From positions 1 through 12,840 of the forward strand of contig JANTGQ010000021.1 in NCBI GenBank assembly GCA_024762845.1: a DNA stretch of 12,840 nt, given 5' to 3'. This DNA comes from Nitratifractor sp. GTDB taxonomy: Bacteria > Campylobacterota > Campylobacteria > Campylobacterales > Sulfurovaceae. Every line of letters starts with the position of its first letter. Position 1 is the first letter of the stretch. This document shows, in pieces, positions 5,339 through 12,840 of the stretch. A model generated the notes under the pieces. That model saw only the letters and a list, made by a program, of their open reading frames with translations. It did not search any database and was not told the origin of the DNA. The translations under genes and the position numbers were made by a program.

Positions 5339-8020
5339 AAAACAGTTACAGTAGTAGATACATTTGCATTCTTTTTTAGAGCTTACTTTGCCCTGCCACC
5401 ATTAAAAAGTCCTAGTGGCTTTCCTACTGGGCTTTTAACAGGATTTGTCAATTTTGTTCATCAACTACAGAGAGAGCACATGACAGACTATATTGTTTTT
5501 GCGCTCGATAGCAAAAAAGGGAATTTTCGTAAAGAGTTTTATGCTGAGTATAAAGCTAACCGACCTTCTCCGCCGGAGGATTTAATAGCACAACTAGGTG
5601 TTGCAATTGAGTGGATCGAGAAGATGGGCTTTAAGACACTAACAAAAGACGGCTACGAAGCAGATGATGTAATTGCTACTGTAATGAAATTTGCTAAAGA
5701 GCAGGGGATTGTTGGTAAAATGGTCTCTTCTGATAAAGATCTGTATCAGTTAATTTATGATGATCAGATTTTTCTCTACGACTGGGTAAAAAGAAAAAAT
5801 ATTGGTGTAGATGAGTGTGTAGCAAAATTTGGTGTAAAACCAGAAGATTTTGTAGATTTTCAGGCACTGCTTGGTGACACTTCGGATAATGTGCCTGGCG
5901 TAAAGGGTATTGGGGTTAAAACTGCATCGAAGATGATAAACGAGTACCATACACTTGAAGCGCTCTATAAAAATATAGAAAAAGCGGGAACAAAGAGAAT
6001 CCAAAATCTGCTATTAGAGCACAAAGAGGAAGCTTTTATATCGAGAGATTTGGTCAAGTTAAGAGACGATATCTTTACAAGCTGCCCGCTTGAAGAGTAC
6101 ACTTTTGAGGATAAAAACTACCTAAGTGCCCTAAAAGATGAGTTCGAAGAGTATGGTATGAAGCAGGCTTTTCGTTACGCAAGTAGCGAAAAAGAGAGTG
6201 CAAAGCCAGTAAAAGAGGCCGAGAAAAAGGAGCAACACTCTTTTGAAGCGATTACCCTAGATAGTAAAGAGAAGCTCGAAGAGGTCTTTAAATTAATAGA
6301 TAAAGAGGCTGTTGTTGCATTTGATACAGAGACAACTTCTCTCGATACCAAGAGTACCAAACTTGTAGGGTTTTCTTTTGCAGTTGATGAGCAAAAAGCT
6401 TACTATGTGCCAGTAGCGCACAGTTATTTGGGTGTGCCAGAGCAGTTGCCACTAAAAGATGCAAAATGGGCAGTTAGTAAGATACTAGAGTATAAAGTAG
6501 TGGGGCAGAACTTAAAGTTTGACTTTGAAGTTTTGTGGCACTATTTGGATATCGAGCCAAAAGAGCTGTTTGCTGATACTATGATAATGGCATGGCTGCT
6601 CGATCCGGGTAGTAGAGTAGGTCTTGATGCTTTGGCTAAAAAGTTTTTTAACTACGAGATGATTAGTTTTAAAAGCAGTGTTAAAAAGGGCGAAAATTTT
6701 TCGAGTGTTACGATAGAAGAGGCAACTAAATATGCAGCAGAAGATGCATGGATGACACTGAAACTCTATTGCAAACTTATAGATATGTATAAGTTAGGGG
6801 GATTAGAAGAGCTTTTTAACGAGGCAAAGAGTGTGGAGTATCCTTTTCTTTTGACGCTGATGCATATAGAGTCTTACGGTATTAAAATAGACACCGAGTA
6901 TCTTAAAGAGTTTTCCGAGCACCTAAGCGAGGAGCTGCAGCAACTAAGCCAAAGAATCTATGAGTTAGCAGGCGGTGAGTTTAATATACGCTCTACACAG
7001 CAGCTAGGGCAGATACTCTTTGGCAAACTGGCACTGAAGGGCGGGAAGAAGACAAAAACCGGCTACAGCACCAACGAGTCTGTGTTACAGTCGTTGCGAG
7101 GAGAGCATGAGATTATCGATGAGATTTTAGAGTATCGGCAGTATCAGAAAATTCTTAGCACCTACGCAAAGCCACTTTTAAAGCTGGCAATGGAGAATAA
7201 CGAAAACAGAATATATACTACATTCGTTCAAACTGGTACAGCTACAGGAAGGCTGGCATCTAAAGATCCAAACTTGCAGAATATTCCAGTGAGAAGTGAG
7301 CTTGGCAGACGTGTAAGACGGGCATTTGTAGCAAAAGAGGGGTATAGTTTAGTCTCTATAGACTACTCGCAAATTGAGCTGCGGCTTTTGGCGCACTTTA
7401 GTGGGGATAAGTCGTTACGAGAAGCTTTTTTAGAGGATAAAGATATTCACTTAGAGACTGCAATAAAACTCTTTGGCGAAGAAGCTGAGCAGAAGAGAAG
7501 TTTTGCAAAATCTATTAACTTCGGGCTGCTCTATGGTATGGGCTCTCGTAAACTTTCGCAAGAGCTTGGTATTACAGCATCTGAAGCAAAAGAGATTATA
7601 ACAAACTACTTTGCCGCTTTTCCGACTGTTAAGAGTTATTTAGAGTCTATTCAAGAGCGAGTAAAACAGCAAGGGTATGTGGAGACACTACTAAAAAGAA
7701 GAAGAGTTTTTGATTACGAAGGTGCTAATGCAATGGCAAAAGCTGCAATACTGCGAGAGTCGGTAAATACTGTATTTCAGGGGAGCGCGGCAGATTTAAT
7801 AAAAATGGCGATGCTCGATATAAAAAGAGCTATAGAGGAGGAGGGTCTTGATGCTAAAATTTTGCTCCAGATTCATGATGAATTGATTTTTGAAGTAAGA
7901 GAGTCCGAAGCAATAGAGCAAGCAGAGAGATTTGCTTATATGATGGAGAATATTTACCCACTAGAGGTGAAGTTAAAGTCCTCTGTAAGCATTGCCAAAA
8001 GTTGGGATAAACTTAAGTAG
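5336..8020 (+). CDS. polA: DNA polymerase I
   Basis: PolA removes RNA primers and fills gaps in lagging-strand synthesis and excision repair. It has 894 aa from the TTG at 5336, the usual length. The N-terminal 5'-3' exonuclease (about 1-290) shows VDTFAFFFRAYF (Asp8), GYEADDV (106-112), SSDKDL and GDTSDNVPGVKGIG. The 3'-5' exonuclease (about 325-505) keeps all acidic motifs: FDTET with Asp330 and Glu332, NLKFD ending at Asp396, and YAAED from Tyr466 to Asp470, so proofreading is likely. The polymerase domain has motif A SIDYSQIELR (Asp676), motif B RSFAKSINFGLLYG (Arg721, Lys725, Phe729, Tyr733) and motif C QIHDE (Asp848). The in-frame ATG at 5270 would add 22 residues encoded largely by the palindrome and is rejected. 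The gene has its own probable promoter at 5133 and is divergent from ribA. Confidence 0.96.
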   Translation: MKTVTVVDTFAFFFRAYFALPPLKSPSGFPTGLLTGFVNFVHQLQREHMTDYIVFALDSKKGNFRKEFYAEYKANRPSPPEDLIAQLGVAIEWIEKMGFKTLTKDGYEADDVIATVMKFAKEQGIVGKMVSSDKDLYQLIYDDQIFLYDWVKRKNIGVDECVAKFGVKPEDFVDFQALLGDTSDNVPGVKGIGVKTASKMINEYHTLEALYKNIEKAGTKRIQNLLLEHKEEAFISRDLVKLRDDIFTSCPLEEYTFEDKNYLSALKDEFEEYGMKQAFRYASSEKESAKPVKEAEKKEQHSFEAITLDSKEKLEEVFKLIDKEAVVAFDTETTSLDTKSTKLVGFSFAVDEQKAYYVPVAHSYLGVPEQLPLKDAKWAVSKILEYKVVGQNLKFDFEVLWHYLDIEPKELFADTMIMAWLLDPGSRVGLDALAKKFFNYEMISFKSSVKKGENFSSVTIEEATKYAAEDAWMTLKLYCKLIDMYKLGGLEELFNEAKSVEYPFLLTLMHIESYGIKIDTEYLKEFSEHLSEELQQLSQRIYELAGGEFNIRSTQQLGQILFGKLALKGGKKTKTGYSTNESVLQSLRGEHEIIDEILEYRQYQKILSTYAKPLLKLAMENNENRIYTTFVQTGTATGRLASKDPNLQNIPVRSELGRRVRRAFVAKEGYSLVSIDYSQIELRLLAHFSGDKSLREAFLEDKDIHLETAIKLFGEEAEQKRSFAKSINFGLLYGMGSRKLSQELGITASEAKEIITNYFAAFPTVKSYLESIQERVKQQGYVETLLKRRRVFDYEGANAMAKAAILRESVNTVFQGSAADLIKMAMLDIKRAIEEEGLDAKILLQIHDELIFEVRESEAIEQAERFAYMMENIYPLEVKLKSSVSIAKSWDKLK

Positions 8021-8035
8021 AACTTAAATTTTTTT
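8013..8035 (+). terminator. Possible weak terminator at the end of polA
   Basis: TTAAGT (8013-8018), loop AGA, ACTTAA (8022-8027), then A and seven Ts (8029-8035). The stem is only six AT-rich pairs and overlaps the polA stop, so it is weak, but the hairpin-plus-T-run layout and the promoter-like sequence just downstream fit a boundary between polA and ccsBA. Confidence 0.4.
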
Positions 8036-8074
8036 ACTCTAATTTTTGTTAAAATCGAATATAGCTTAAGATAC

Positions 8075-8080
8075 TATAAT
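8075..8080 (+). promoter_or_regulatory. Probable -10 box of ccsBA
   Basis: A perfect TATAAT (context GATACTATAATACAAAAC) about 50 bases before the ccsBA ATG, with AT-rich DNA upstream and no -35 hexamer. The leader would include a small hairpin, CTACCT (8099-8104) against GGGTAG (8112-8117), followed by GGAG four bases before the ATG. Confidence 0.55.
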
Positions 8081-8130
8081 ACAAAACTAGAAAAATCCCT
8101 ACCTGCAAGTTGGGTAGTTAATGGAGCAAT

Positions 8131-11100
8131 ATGATTAAGAAACTATTTTCCCTAAAGGCAGCGGTAATTGTAATGCTGCTTTTTGCATTTGCCATAGGAT
8201 ATGCAACATTTGTAGAGAATGACTTTGGCACGCAAAGTGCCAAAGCGCTGATATATAACAGCCGTTGGTTTGAGATTCTTCTCTTCTATTTTACTGCATT
8301 AGTAATATACAATATCTTTGCATTTAAAATGTATAAGCGCAGCAAGTGGGGACAATTGGTTCTACATACTGCATTTTTAATGATAGCTGTTGGTGCACTT
8401 TTGACCCGTTATGTTGGATACGAAGGTATTTTACATTTAAGAGAGGGGCAGAGCTCTAACAAAATAGTGAGTGATTATGAAACACTCAGTGTCGAAGTAA
8501 ACAGAGATGGAAAGAATTATCTCTTTGACAGAAAGGTACTCTTAAGCTCACTTGGTGGGAATAGAGTAAAAGAGCATATTGATGTTGATGGAAAAGAGAT
8601 AACGCTAGAGCTTGTAGATTATAAGCCTGCAGTAAAAAAAGAGATAGTAGAAGTAAAAGATGGTGGTAAAAGTTACCTGCAGTTTATGGTTGCAAGTGCT
8701 GGTGCACGCCCTGTAGATATTACTCTGCAAGAGGGTGATTTTAAAGACTTTGGCTCTTTTGTAATTGATTTTGGCTCTGGAAAAACCTTTACAAAAGCAA
8801 CTGTTACCATTAGTAAAGATGGAGATAAGTTTCTCTTTAAACACCCTATGGAAGTGGCAAGTAAATCGATGGATACACTTAAAGATGAGGTGCTGCAAGC
8901 TGGAAGTGATGAGCTGAAAAGAAGAATGCTCTATAATATGAATGGAAACTCTTTTGTATTAAAAAAACTCTATACAAACAGTAAAATGGAGTATAAAAGC
9001 AGTGCATTAAAGAGTAGTATGCAGCTGCCAGATATGCTCAAACTGAGAGTCAGCAGTGGGCATAAAAGCACAACAACTACAATTTTTGGTAAAAAAGGAG
9101 CAGTTGGAGAGAGTCATATTATTGACCTTGATGGTATGAAGTTAAATCTTCGCTATGGAGCCAAGATTTTACAGATGCCATTTGCAATTAAACTCAGCGA
9201 CTTTGAGTTAGAGCGTTACCCTGGTTCGCAGAGTCCTTCATCGTACTCTAGTCGTGTAATGGTAGTAGATGGGAAGAAGAGTTTTGACTACCATATATAT
9301 ATGAACCATGTCCTTGATTACAAAGGGTATAGGTTTTTCCAATCTTCGTATGATAGAGATGAGAAAGGTTCTATTTTGAGTGTAAATAATGACCCCGGAA
9401 CGCTCCCTACCTATATTGGCTACATAATGTTGGCAATTGGATTTTTATGGAGCTTTTTATCAGAAAAAGGGCGTGTTAAGATCTTGTTAAACAAGTTAAA
9501 AAGATTAAAAGAGAAGAGTGCAACTATGGTAGCACTGCTTGCAGTTGTCGCAATTGGTATAGCAACTCCTGCAAAGGCAGCAAATATTGATGCATCTCTT
9601 TTAAGTAAAGATGAGTTGAAGAAAATAACAAGTATAAGTCGTGAGCATGCAGATAAATTCTCTAGGCTCATTGTACAGTCTAACGATGGTAGAATGGAAC
9701 CTATGGATACACTTGACGAACAGGTGGTTCGTAAAATATCTTCGAAGCGTTCATTTTTAGGTTTAGATTATAATCAGATATTTTTAGGGCTTTTGGTTGA
9801 GCCTGATGCGTACTATAAGTTACGAATGGTAAAAATTGGGCATCCGCTGCTTGTAAAAAAGTTAAAACTTCCTAAAGGGAGCAGCTATGCATCTTTTCAA
9901 GACTTTTTTAGCGATGATAAACAGACCAACTATATCTTAACCAAAGATTTAGAAGAGGCTCGTCTAAAGCGCCCGGCGCATAGAAGCAAGTATGATAATG
10001 AGATTCTCAAAGTTGATGAAAAGCTTAATGTTCTCTATATGGCGACACAGGGGTACTTGCTAAAGCTCTTCCCTAAACCAAATGATACAACATATACATG
10101 GTACAACCCTCTTGATGCAATGAAAGCATTTCCAAAAAAAGAGGGGCAGGTTATACAGTATATCGTTAGCAGTTATCTAAAAAGTGTAATCGAAGGGATA
10201 GAGAGCAGCGATTGGATAAAAGCAGACAGCGCATTGGATGTAATGAAAAATTATCAAAAATTCTATGGGGCAAAGGTTATGCCCTCAAAAGATAAAGTTG
10301 AAGCTGAGATTTTCTACAATCGAGTAGATATCTTTACCAAGCTTATTCTTGCCTATATCATTATAGGATTTGTCTTGCTTATTACAGCATTTGCAGCAAT
10401 TGTTAAGCCGCAGGTGAAGCTGAAACTTATAACAAAAGTAGCGGTAGGTCTGCTCGTCTTAACACTCTTTTTGCATACTGCAGGCTTGGTTCTTCGTTGG
10501 TTTATTGCAGAGCATGCACCATGGAGTAATGCGTATGAGTCGATAGTATACATTGCGTGGGCAACTGCACTTGCAGGGTTTGTATTTGCAAAACGTTCAC
10601 CTCTTGCATTTGCTTCGACTTCGATTTTAACAGGGATATTCTTATTTGTTGCATTTATTAGCGAACTCAATCCGCAGGTTACTAACCTGGTACCTGTTTT
10701 AAAGTCTTACTGGCTTATGATTCATGTTGCTATTATCACCTCTAGCTATGGGTTCCTCGGGCTTGGTGCACTTTTAGGTATCTTTACACTTATCCTAATG
10801 GTTGTAAATAAGGGTCAAAAAAATGGGCATACACTCCTTGCTATCAAAGAGTTGACAATCATTAACGAAGTTACACTCTTCCTCGGCTTGGCACTTTTGA
10901 CAGTCGGGAACTTTTTAGGAGGTGTATGGGCAAATGAGAGCTGGGGTCGCTACTGGGGCTGGGACCCAAAAGAGACATGGGCAGCGGTTACGATTTTAGT
11001 TTATGCAGCAGTGCTCCATATGCGTTTTATACCAAAGTTAAACTCTATTTATATCTTTAATGTGGCATCTGTCTTGGCGTATTTTAGTGTTATTATGACA

Positions 11101-11250
11101 TACTTTGGAGTAAACTACTATCTAAGCGGAATGCACTCATATGCTGCAGGTGATCCTGTGCCGATACCTGTATGGGTCTATTTTGCTGTTGCGTCAGTTT
11201 TTGCACTTATAGCTGTAGCCTGGCGTTATAGGATAAATGCAAAAATATAG
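8131..11250 (+). CDS. ccsBA: Fused cytochrome c synthase / haem exporter CcsBA (ResB-CcsA, system II)
   Basis: This membrane protein carries haem to the outer face and attaches it to CXXCH motifs of periplasmic c-type cytochromes. It has 1039 aa. The ResB/CcsB half has membrane segments near 9-27, 46-65 and 74-92, a large periplasmic region (about 95-425) and another segment at 428-443. A basic stretch (447-462) precedes a hydrophobic, signal-peptide-like segment ending AKAAN (481-485), then a second periplasmic region to about 730. The CcsA half (from about 735) holds the haem-handling WWD region WANESWGRYWGWDPKETWA (933-951). His865 and His1002 fit the external haem-ligand positions, and His79 and His963 the in-membrane pair known from Helicobacter hepaticus CcsBA, with near-identical spacing. 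Fusion is typical of Campylobacterota. The reading frame is intact across the junction. Confidence 0.95.
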   Translation: MIKKLFSLKAAVIVMLLFAFAIGYATFVENDFGTQSAKALIYNSRWFEILLFYFTALVIYNIFAFKMYKRSKWGQLVLHTAFLMIAVGALLTRYVGYEGILHLREGQSSNKIVSDYETLSVEVNRDGKNYLFDRKVLLSSLGGNRVKEHIDVDGKEITLELVDYKPAVKKEIVEVKDGGKSYLQFMVASAGARPVDITLQEGDFKDFGSFVIDFGSGKTFTKATVTISKDGDKFLFKHPMEVASKSMDTLKDEVLQAGSDELKRRMLYNMNGNSFVLKKLYTNSKMEYKSSALKSSMQLPDMLKLRVSSGHKSTTTTIFGKKGAVGESHIIDLDGMKLNLRYGAKILQMPFAIKLSDFELERYPGSQSPSSYSSRVMVVDGKKSFDYHIYMNHVLDYKGYRFFQSSYDRDEKGSILSVNNDPGTLPTYIGYIMLAIGFLWSFLSEKGRVKILLNKLKRLKEKSATMVALLAVVAIGIATPAKAANIDASLLSKDELKKITSISREHADKFSRLIVQSNDGRMEPMDTLDEQVVRKISSKRSFLGLDYNQIFLGLLVEPDAYYKLRMVKIGHPLLVKKLKLPKGSSYASFQDFFSDDKQTNYILTKDLEEARLKRPAHRSKYDNEILKVDEKLNVLYMATQGYLLKLFPKPNDTTYTWYNPLDAMKAFPKKEGQVIQYIVSSYLKSVIEGIESSDWIKADSALDVMKNYQKFYGAKVMPSKDKVEAEIFYNRVDIFTKLILAYIIIGFVLLITAFAAIVKPQVKLKLITKVAVGLLVLTLFLHTAGLVLRWFIAEHAPWSNAYESIVYIAWATALAGFVFAKRSPLAFASTSILTGIFLFVAFISELNPQVTNLVPVLKSYWLMIHVAIITSSYGFLGLGALLGIFTLILMVVNKGQKNGHTLLAIKELTIINEVTLFLGLALLTVGNFLGGVWANESWGRYWGWDPKETWAAVTILVYAAVLHMRFIPKLNSIYIFNVASVLAYFSVIMTYFGVNYYLSGMHSYAAGDPVPIPVWVYFAVASVFALIAVAWRYRINAKI

Positions 11251-11992
11251 TGCACTCCATAAACGACTAGAAGTTGAGGTAGCAAAACGTAACAGCTCTT
11301 TGGAGCTTAGTTTCGAGAAACCAGACCCTCTCTTGGTGGCAAAGCGTTACAACAGTGAGTATATAGCGCTAATTTGTGCGCTATTTGGCTATGGTAATGC
11401 TACTCAGATTCTAAAGTTTCTTGACTCATTAGAGTTTGACTTGCTGTATCAATCTGAAACAGAGATAAAAAATAAGCTACAAAGACACTACTACCGTTTT
11501 CAAAAACCTCAAGATGTTATTGATATTTTTATTACAATAAAGCGTCTGATGGAATATGGGAGTATAGAAGAGATACTTTACAGCGAATATCGCAAAGAGC
11601 ACAATTTAATAGCAGCTCTGTCAGTATTGATAGAGACCATTTGGAAACTGCACCCAAGCCAAAGTTACGGATATAAATTTTTTTTTCTTAAACCAATTGA
11701 TGAAATTACAGGCAGCGGAACCTACAAGCGTTACTTTATGTACTTTCGCTGGATGGTTAGAAAAGATAATCTGGATATGGGTTTATGGAAAAAAATAGAT
11801 AAAAAAGATCTTATAATGCCTTTGGATACACATACGTTTAATGTAGCAAAAAAATTAAAGCTTCTAAAGCGCAAAAGCTATGATCTCAAAGCAGCTATTG
11901 AGCTTACTGAGAGACTAAAACAGTTTGATAGCTCTGATCCGGTTAAGTATGATTTTGCACTCTATCGCTTGGGTCAGGAACAGATTGTGTAA
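11237..11992 (+). CDS. TIGR02757 / DUF2400 family protein, function unknown
   Basis: A soluble protein of 251 aa without membrane segments. Family hallmarks, recalled rather than searched, are KPDPLLVAKRY (28-38), EYIALICALFGYGNA (41-55), ITGSGTYKRYFMYFRWMVRK (157-176), DNLDMGLW (177-184), MPLDTHTFNVAKKLKLLKRK (194-213) and DPVKYDFALYRLG (234-246). The mostly helical pattern and the LDTHT...DPVKYDF arrangement recall helix-hairpin-helix DNA glycosylase folds, but no catalytic activity is established and none is claimed. It overlaps the 3' end of ccsBA by 14 bases in another frame, so it is probably translated from the same message. A functional tie to cytochrome biogenesis is not implied. The ATG start leaves no alternative that keeps the conserved N-terminus. 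Confidence 0.85.
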   Translation: MQKYSALHKRLEVEVAKRNSSLELSFEKPDPLLVAKRYNSEYIALICALFGYGNATQILKFLDSLEFDLLYQSETEIKNKLQRHYYRFQKPQDVIDIFITIKRLMEYGSIEEILYSEYRKEHNLIAALSVLIETIWKLHPSQSYGYKFFFLKPIDEITGSGTYKRYFMYFRWMVRKDNLDMGLWKKIDKKDLIMPLDTHTFNVAKKLKLLKRKSYDLKAAIELTERLKQFDSSDPVKYDFALYRLGQEQIV

Positions 11993-12008
11993 CTATGCCG
12001 CAGTTATT

Positions 12009-12170
12009 AGACTTTTTGCAAAACTTTATATGAGAGTATATTCCCTATTGCGGATCATCTTTTATTTAATATCCTTTTTACTTAGCTTTGGCTAGGACTT
12101 CAAGAATATTAAATAAAATCTAATGCACACTAAGAAATATCTTCAAAATATATAGTTTTGCAAGAAGTCT
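12009..12170. repeat. 162-bp imperfect palindrome, MITE-like, upstream of atpB
   Basis: The end arms are AGACTTTTTGCAAAACT (12009-12025) and AGTTTTGCAAGAAGTCT (12154-12170), 17 bases with one mismatch. An inner perfect 12-bp pair, TTTATTTAATAT (12061-12072) and ATATTAAATAAA (12106-12117), and an apex TAGC-TTTG-GCTA (12083-12094) share the same centre near 12089. The stretches between the arms also resemble each other's reverse complement, more loosely. ATT flanks both ends directly (12006-12008, 12171-12173), a possible 3-bp target duplication. The terminal AGACTT..TTGCAAAACT recalls ends of IS5-family elements (from memory). It has no coding capacity. Confidence 0.7.
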
Positions 12171-12239
12171 ATTGGGAAAAAAAGTGCTTTAAAGAGTTTA
12201 CACTATGGTTGTTAGAGGTGCCCTTAAGTAAGAATAAGG

Positions 12240-12245
12240 TATAAT
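12240..12245 (+). promoter_or_regulatory. Probable -10 box of atpB
   Basis: A perfect TATAAT in the context AAGGTATAATCGCCTC, 29 bases before the atpB ATG. The short leader ends in AGGAGAGG (12265-12272), a strong ribosome binding site. No -35 box is visible. It lies 70 bp downstream of the palindrome at 12009-12170, so the palindrome would not be transcribed from it. Confidence 0.65.
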
Positions 12246-12274
12246 CGCCTCAATTTTTTTATTTAGGAGAGGTT

Positions 12275-12840
12275 ATGGAAGAGACAGTATTTACCTTTAT
12301 TGGTTCTCTATTTGGTCACGGTGCACCAATGGTAATTGGACACTTGGTTCTTGTTACACTTTTAATTTTAGGGGTAGTGAAATTAGCTACTGCAAAGCTC
12401 AATATTGTACCTAAAGGTATGCAAAACGTTGTCGAGCTATATTTAGGTGGTGTTTTATCAATGGGTAAAGATGTAGTAGGCGAGAAGTATGCTAGAAAAT
12501 ATCTTCCGTTAGTTGCAACAATTGGTCTTTTTGTTTTCTTCTCAAATGTTATAGGTATTATTCCTGGATTTGAGTCTCCAACTTCAAATATTAATGTTAC
12601 ACTTCCTTTAGCATTGGCTGTATTTGTATACTATAACTACGAAGGTATCAAGAAAAATGGTGTAGTACACTACTTTGCACACTTTATGGGTCCTGTACCT
12701 GCACTTGCACCATTGATGTTCCCTATTGAGATTGTCTCTCATATTTCAAGAATTATCTCTCTCTCTTTCCGACTTTTTGGTAACATTAAAGGGGATGACC
12801 TCTTCTTGTGGGTACTTTTAATGTTGACTCCATGGATTAT
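12275..12840 (+). CDS. atpB: F0F1 ATP synthase subunit a, 5' part
   Basis: Subunit a forms the proton half-channels of F0 against the c-ring in the inner membrane. The first 188 codons are in the window; the gene runs off the right edge with no stop. Hydrophobic segments lie near 18-38, 76-98, 106-121 and from about 174 on. SLSFRLFGN (162-170) carries the essential channel arginine (Arg166, equivalent to E. coli Arg210), and PIEIVSHISRIISLS (150-164) before it is typical. The protein starts closer to its first membrane helix than E. coli AtpB, as expected for the shorter type of other Campylobacterota. The ATG follows AGGAGAGG, with a TATAAT promoter just upstream. The gene is probably monocistronic or first in its unit, since the gene before it is unrelated. 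Confidence 0.94.
   Translation, partial: MEETVFTFIGSLFGHGAPMVIGHLVLVTLLILGVVKLATAKLNIVPKGMQNVVELYLGGVLSMGKDVVGEKYARKYLPLVATIGLFVFFSNVIGIIPGFESPTSNINVTLPLALAVFVYYNYEGIKKNGVVHYFAHFMGPVPALAPLMFPIEIVSHISRIISLSFRLFGNIKGDDLFLWVLLMLTPWI

Noticed and set aside
8099..8117. Small hairpin in the ccsBA leader as a possible haem-responsive or other riboswitch
   Set aside because: It is a single six-pair stem with a seven-base loop, too small for a known riboswitch, and it has no alternative pairing that would hide the ribosome binding site.
9430..9640. Frameshift or artificial fusion between the ResB and CcsA halves
   Set aside because: The frame is continuous, with even codon use, and fused CcsBA is the normal form in Campylobacterota.
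8605..10670. Minus-strand open frames inside ccsBA
   Set aside because: All are antisense to an intact conserved membrane protein and show no promoter, ribosome binding site or recognisable domain.
1..12840. Defence island, prophage or integrated element
   Set aside because: Every sizeable gene is a conserved housekeeping or family protein in tight operons. No integrase, transposase, restriction or toxin gene is visible, and composition looks even throughout.

Overview
The window is an AT-rich stretch of a bacterial chromosome. It reads as housekeeping DNA from a Campylobacterota (Epsilonproteobacteria) member, probably a free-living sulfur-oxidising type near Sulfurimonas or Sulfurovum. The evidence is a fused ResB-CcsA (CcsBA) cytochrome c synthase, an MTA/SAH nucleosidase close to the Helicobacter/Campylobacter type, epsilon-style RibA and PolA N-termini, and TATAAT-only promoters without a clear -35 box. 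The genus is an inference.

Layout. At 1-1297 (+), the 3' end of an anthranilate synthase component I gene (trpE-like) overlaps aroE by one base. At 1309-4937 (-), a tight cluster runs in the order ribA, rsmG, a 71-aa membrane-anchored four-cysteine protein, an unrecognised 127-aa protein, and fabD. mtnN follows after a 248-bp gap, probably with its own promoter, and converges on aroE. At 4938-5335 lies a divergent intergenic region with a short inverted-repeat structure and a 165-bp near-complete palindrome. At 5336-8020 (+) is polA, with a TTG start and all three domains. At 8131-11992 (+) are ccsBA and an overlapping TIGR02757/DUF2400 gene. At 11993-12274 a second palindrome of about 162 bp precedes the promoter of atpB, whose 5' part fills 12275-12840.

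Function. The genes cover chorismate supply and use (aroE, trpE), riboflavin synthesis (ribA), 16S rRNA methylation (rsmG), fatty acid initiation (fabD), purine-thioether salvage and probably futalosine-type menaquinone synthesis (mtnN), DNA replication and repair (polA), haem attachment to periplasmic c-type cytochromes (ccsBA) and the F0 proton channel (atpB). The cytochrome and ATP synthase genes fit a respiratory organism.

I found no phage, CRISPR, toxin-antitoxin, defence or secretion system, and no rRNA or tRNA. The parts not explained by ordinary genes are the two long palindromes, which look like MITE-type non-autonomous elements. One is embedded in the presumed polA 5' leader and the other lies just upstream of the atpB promoter.
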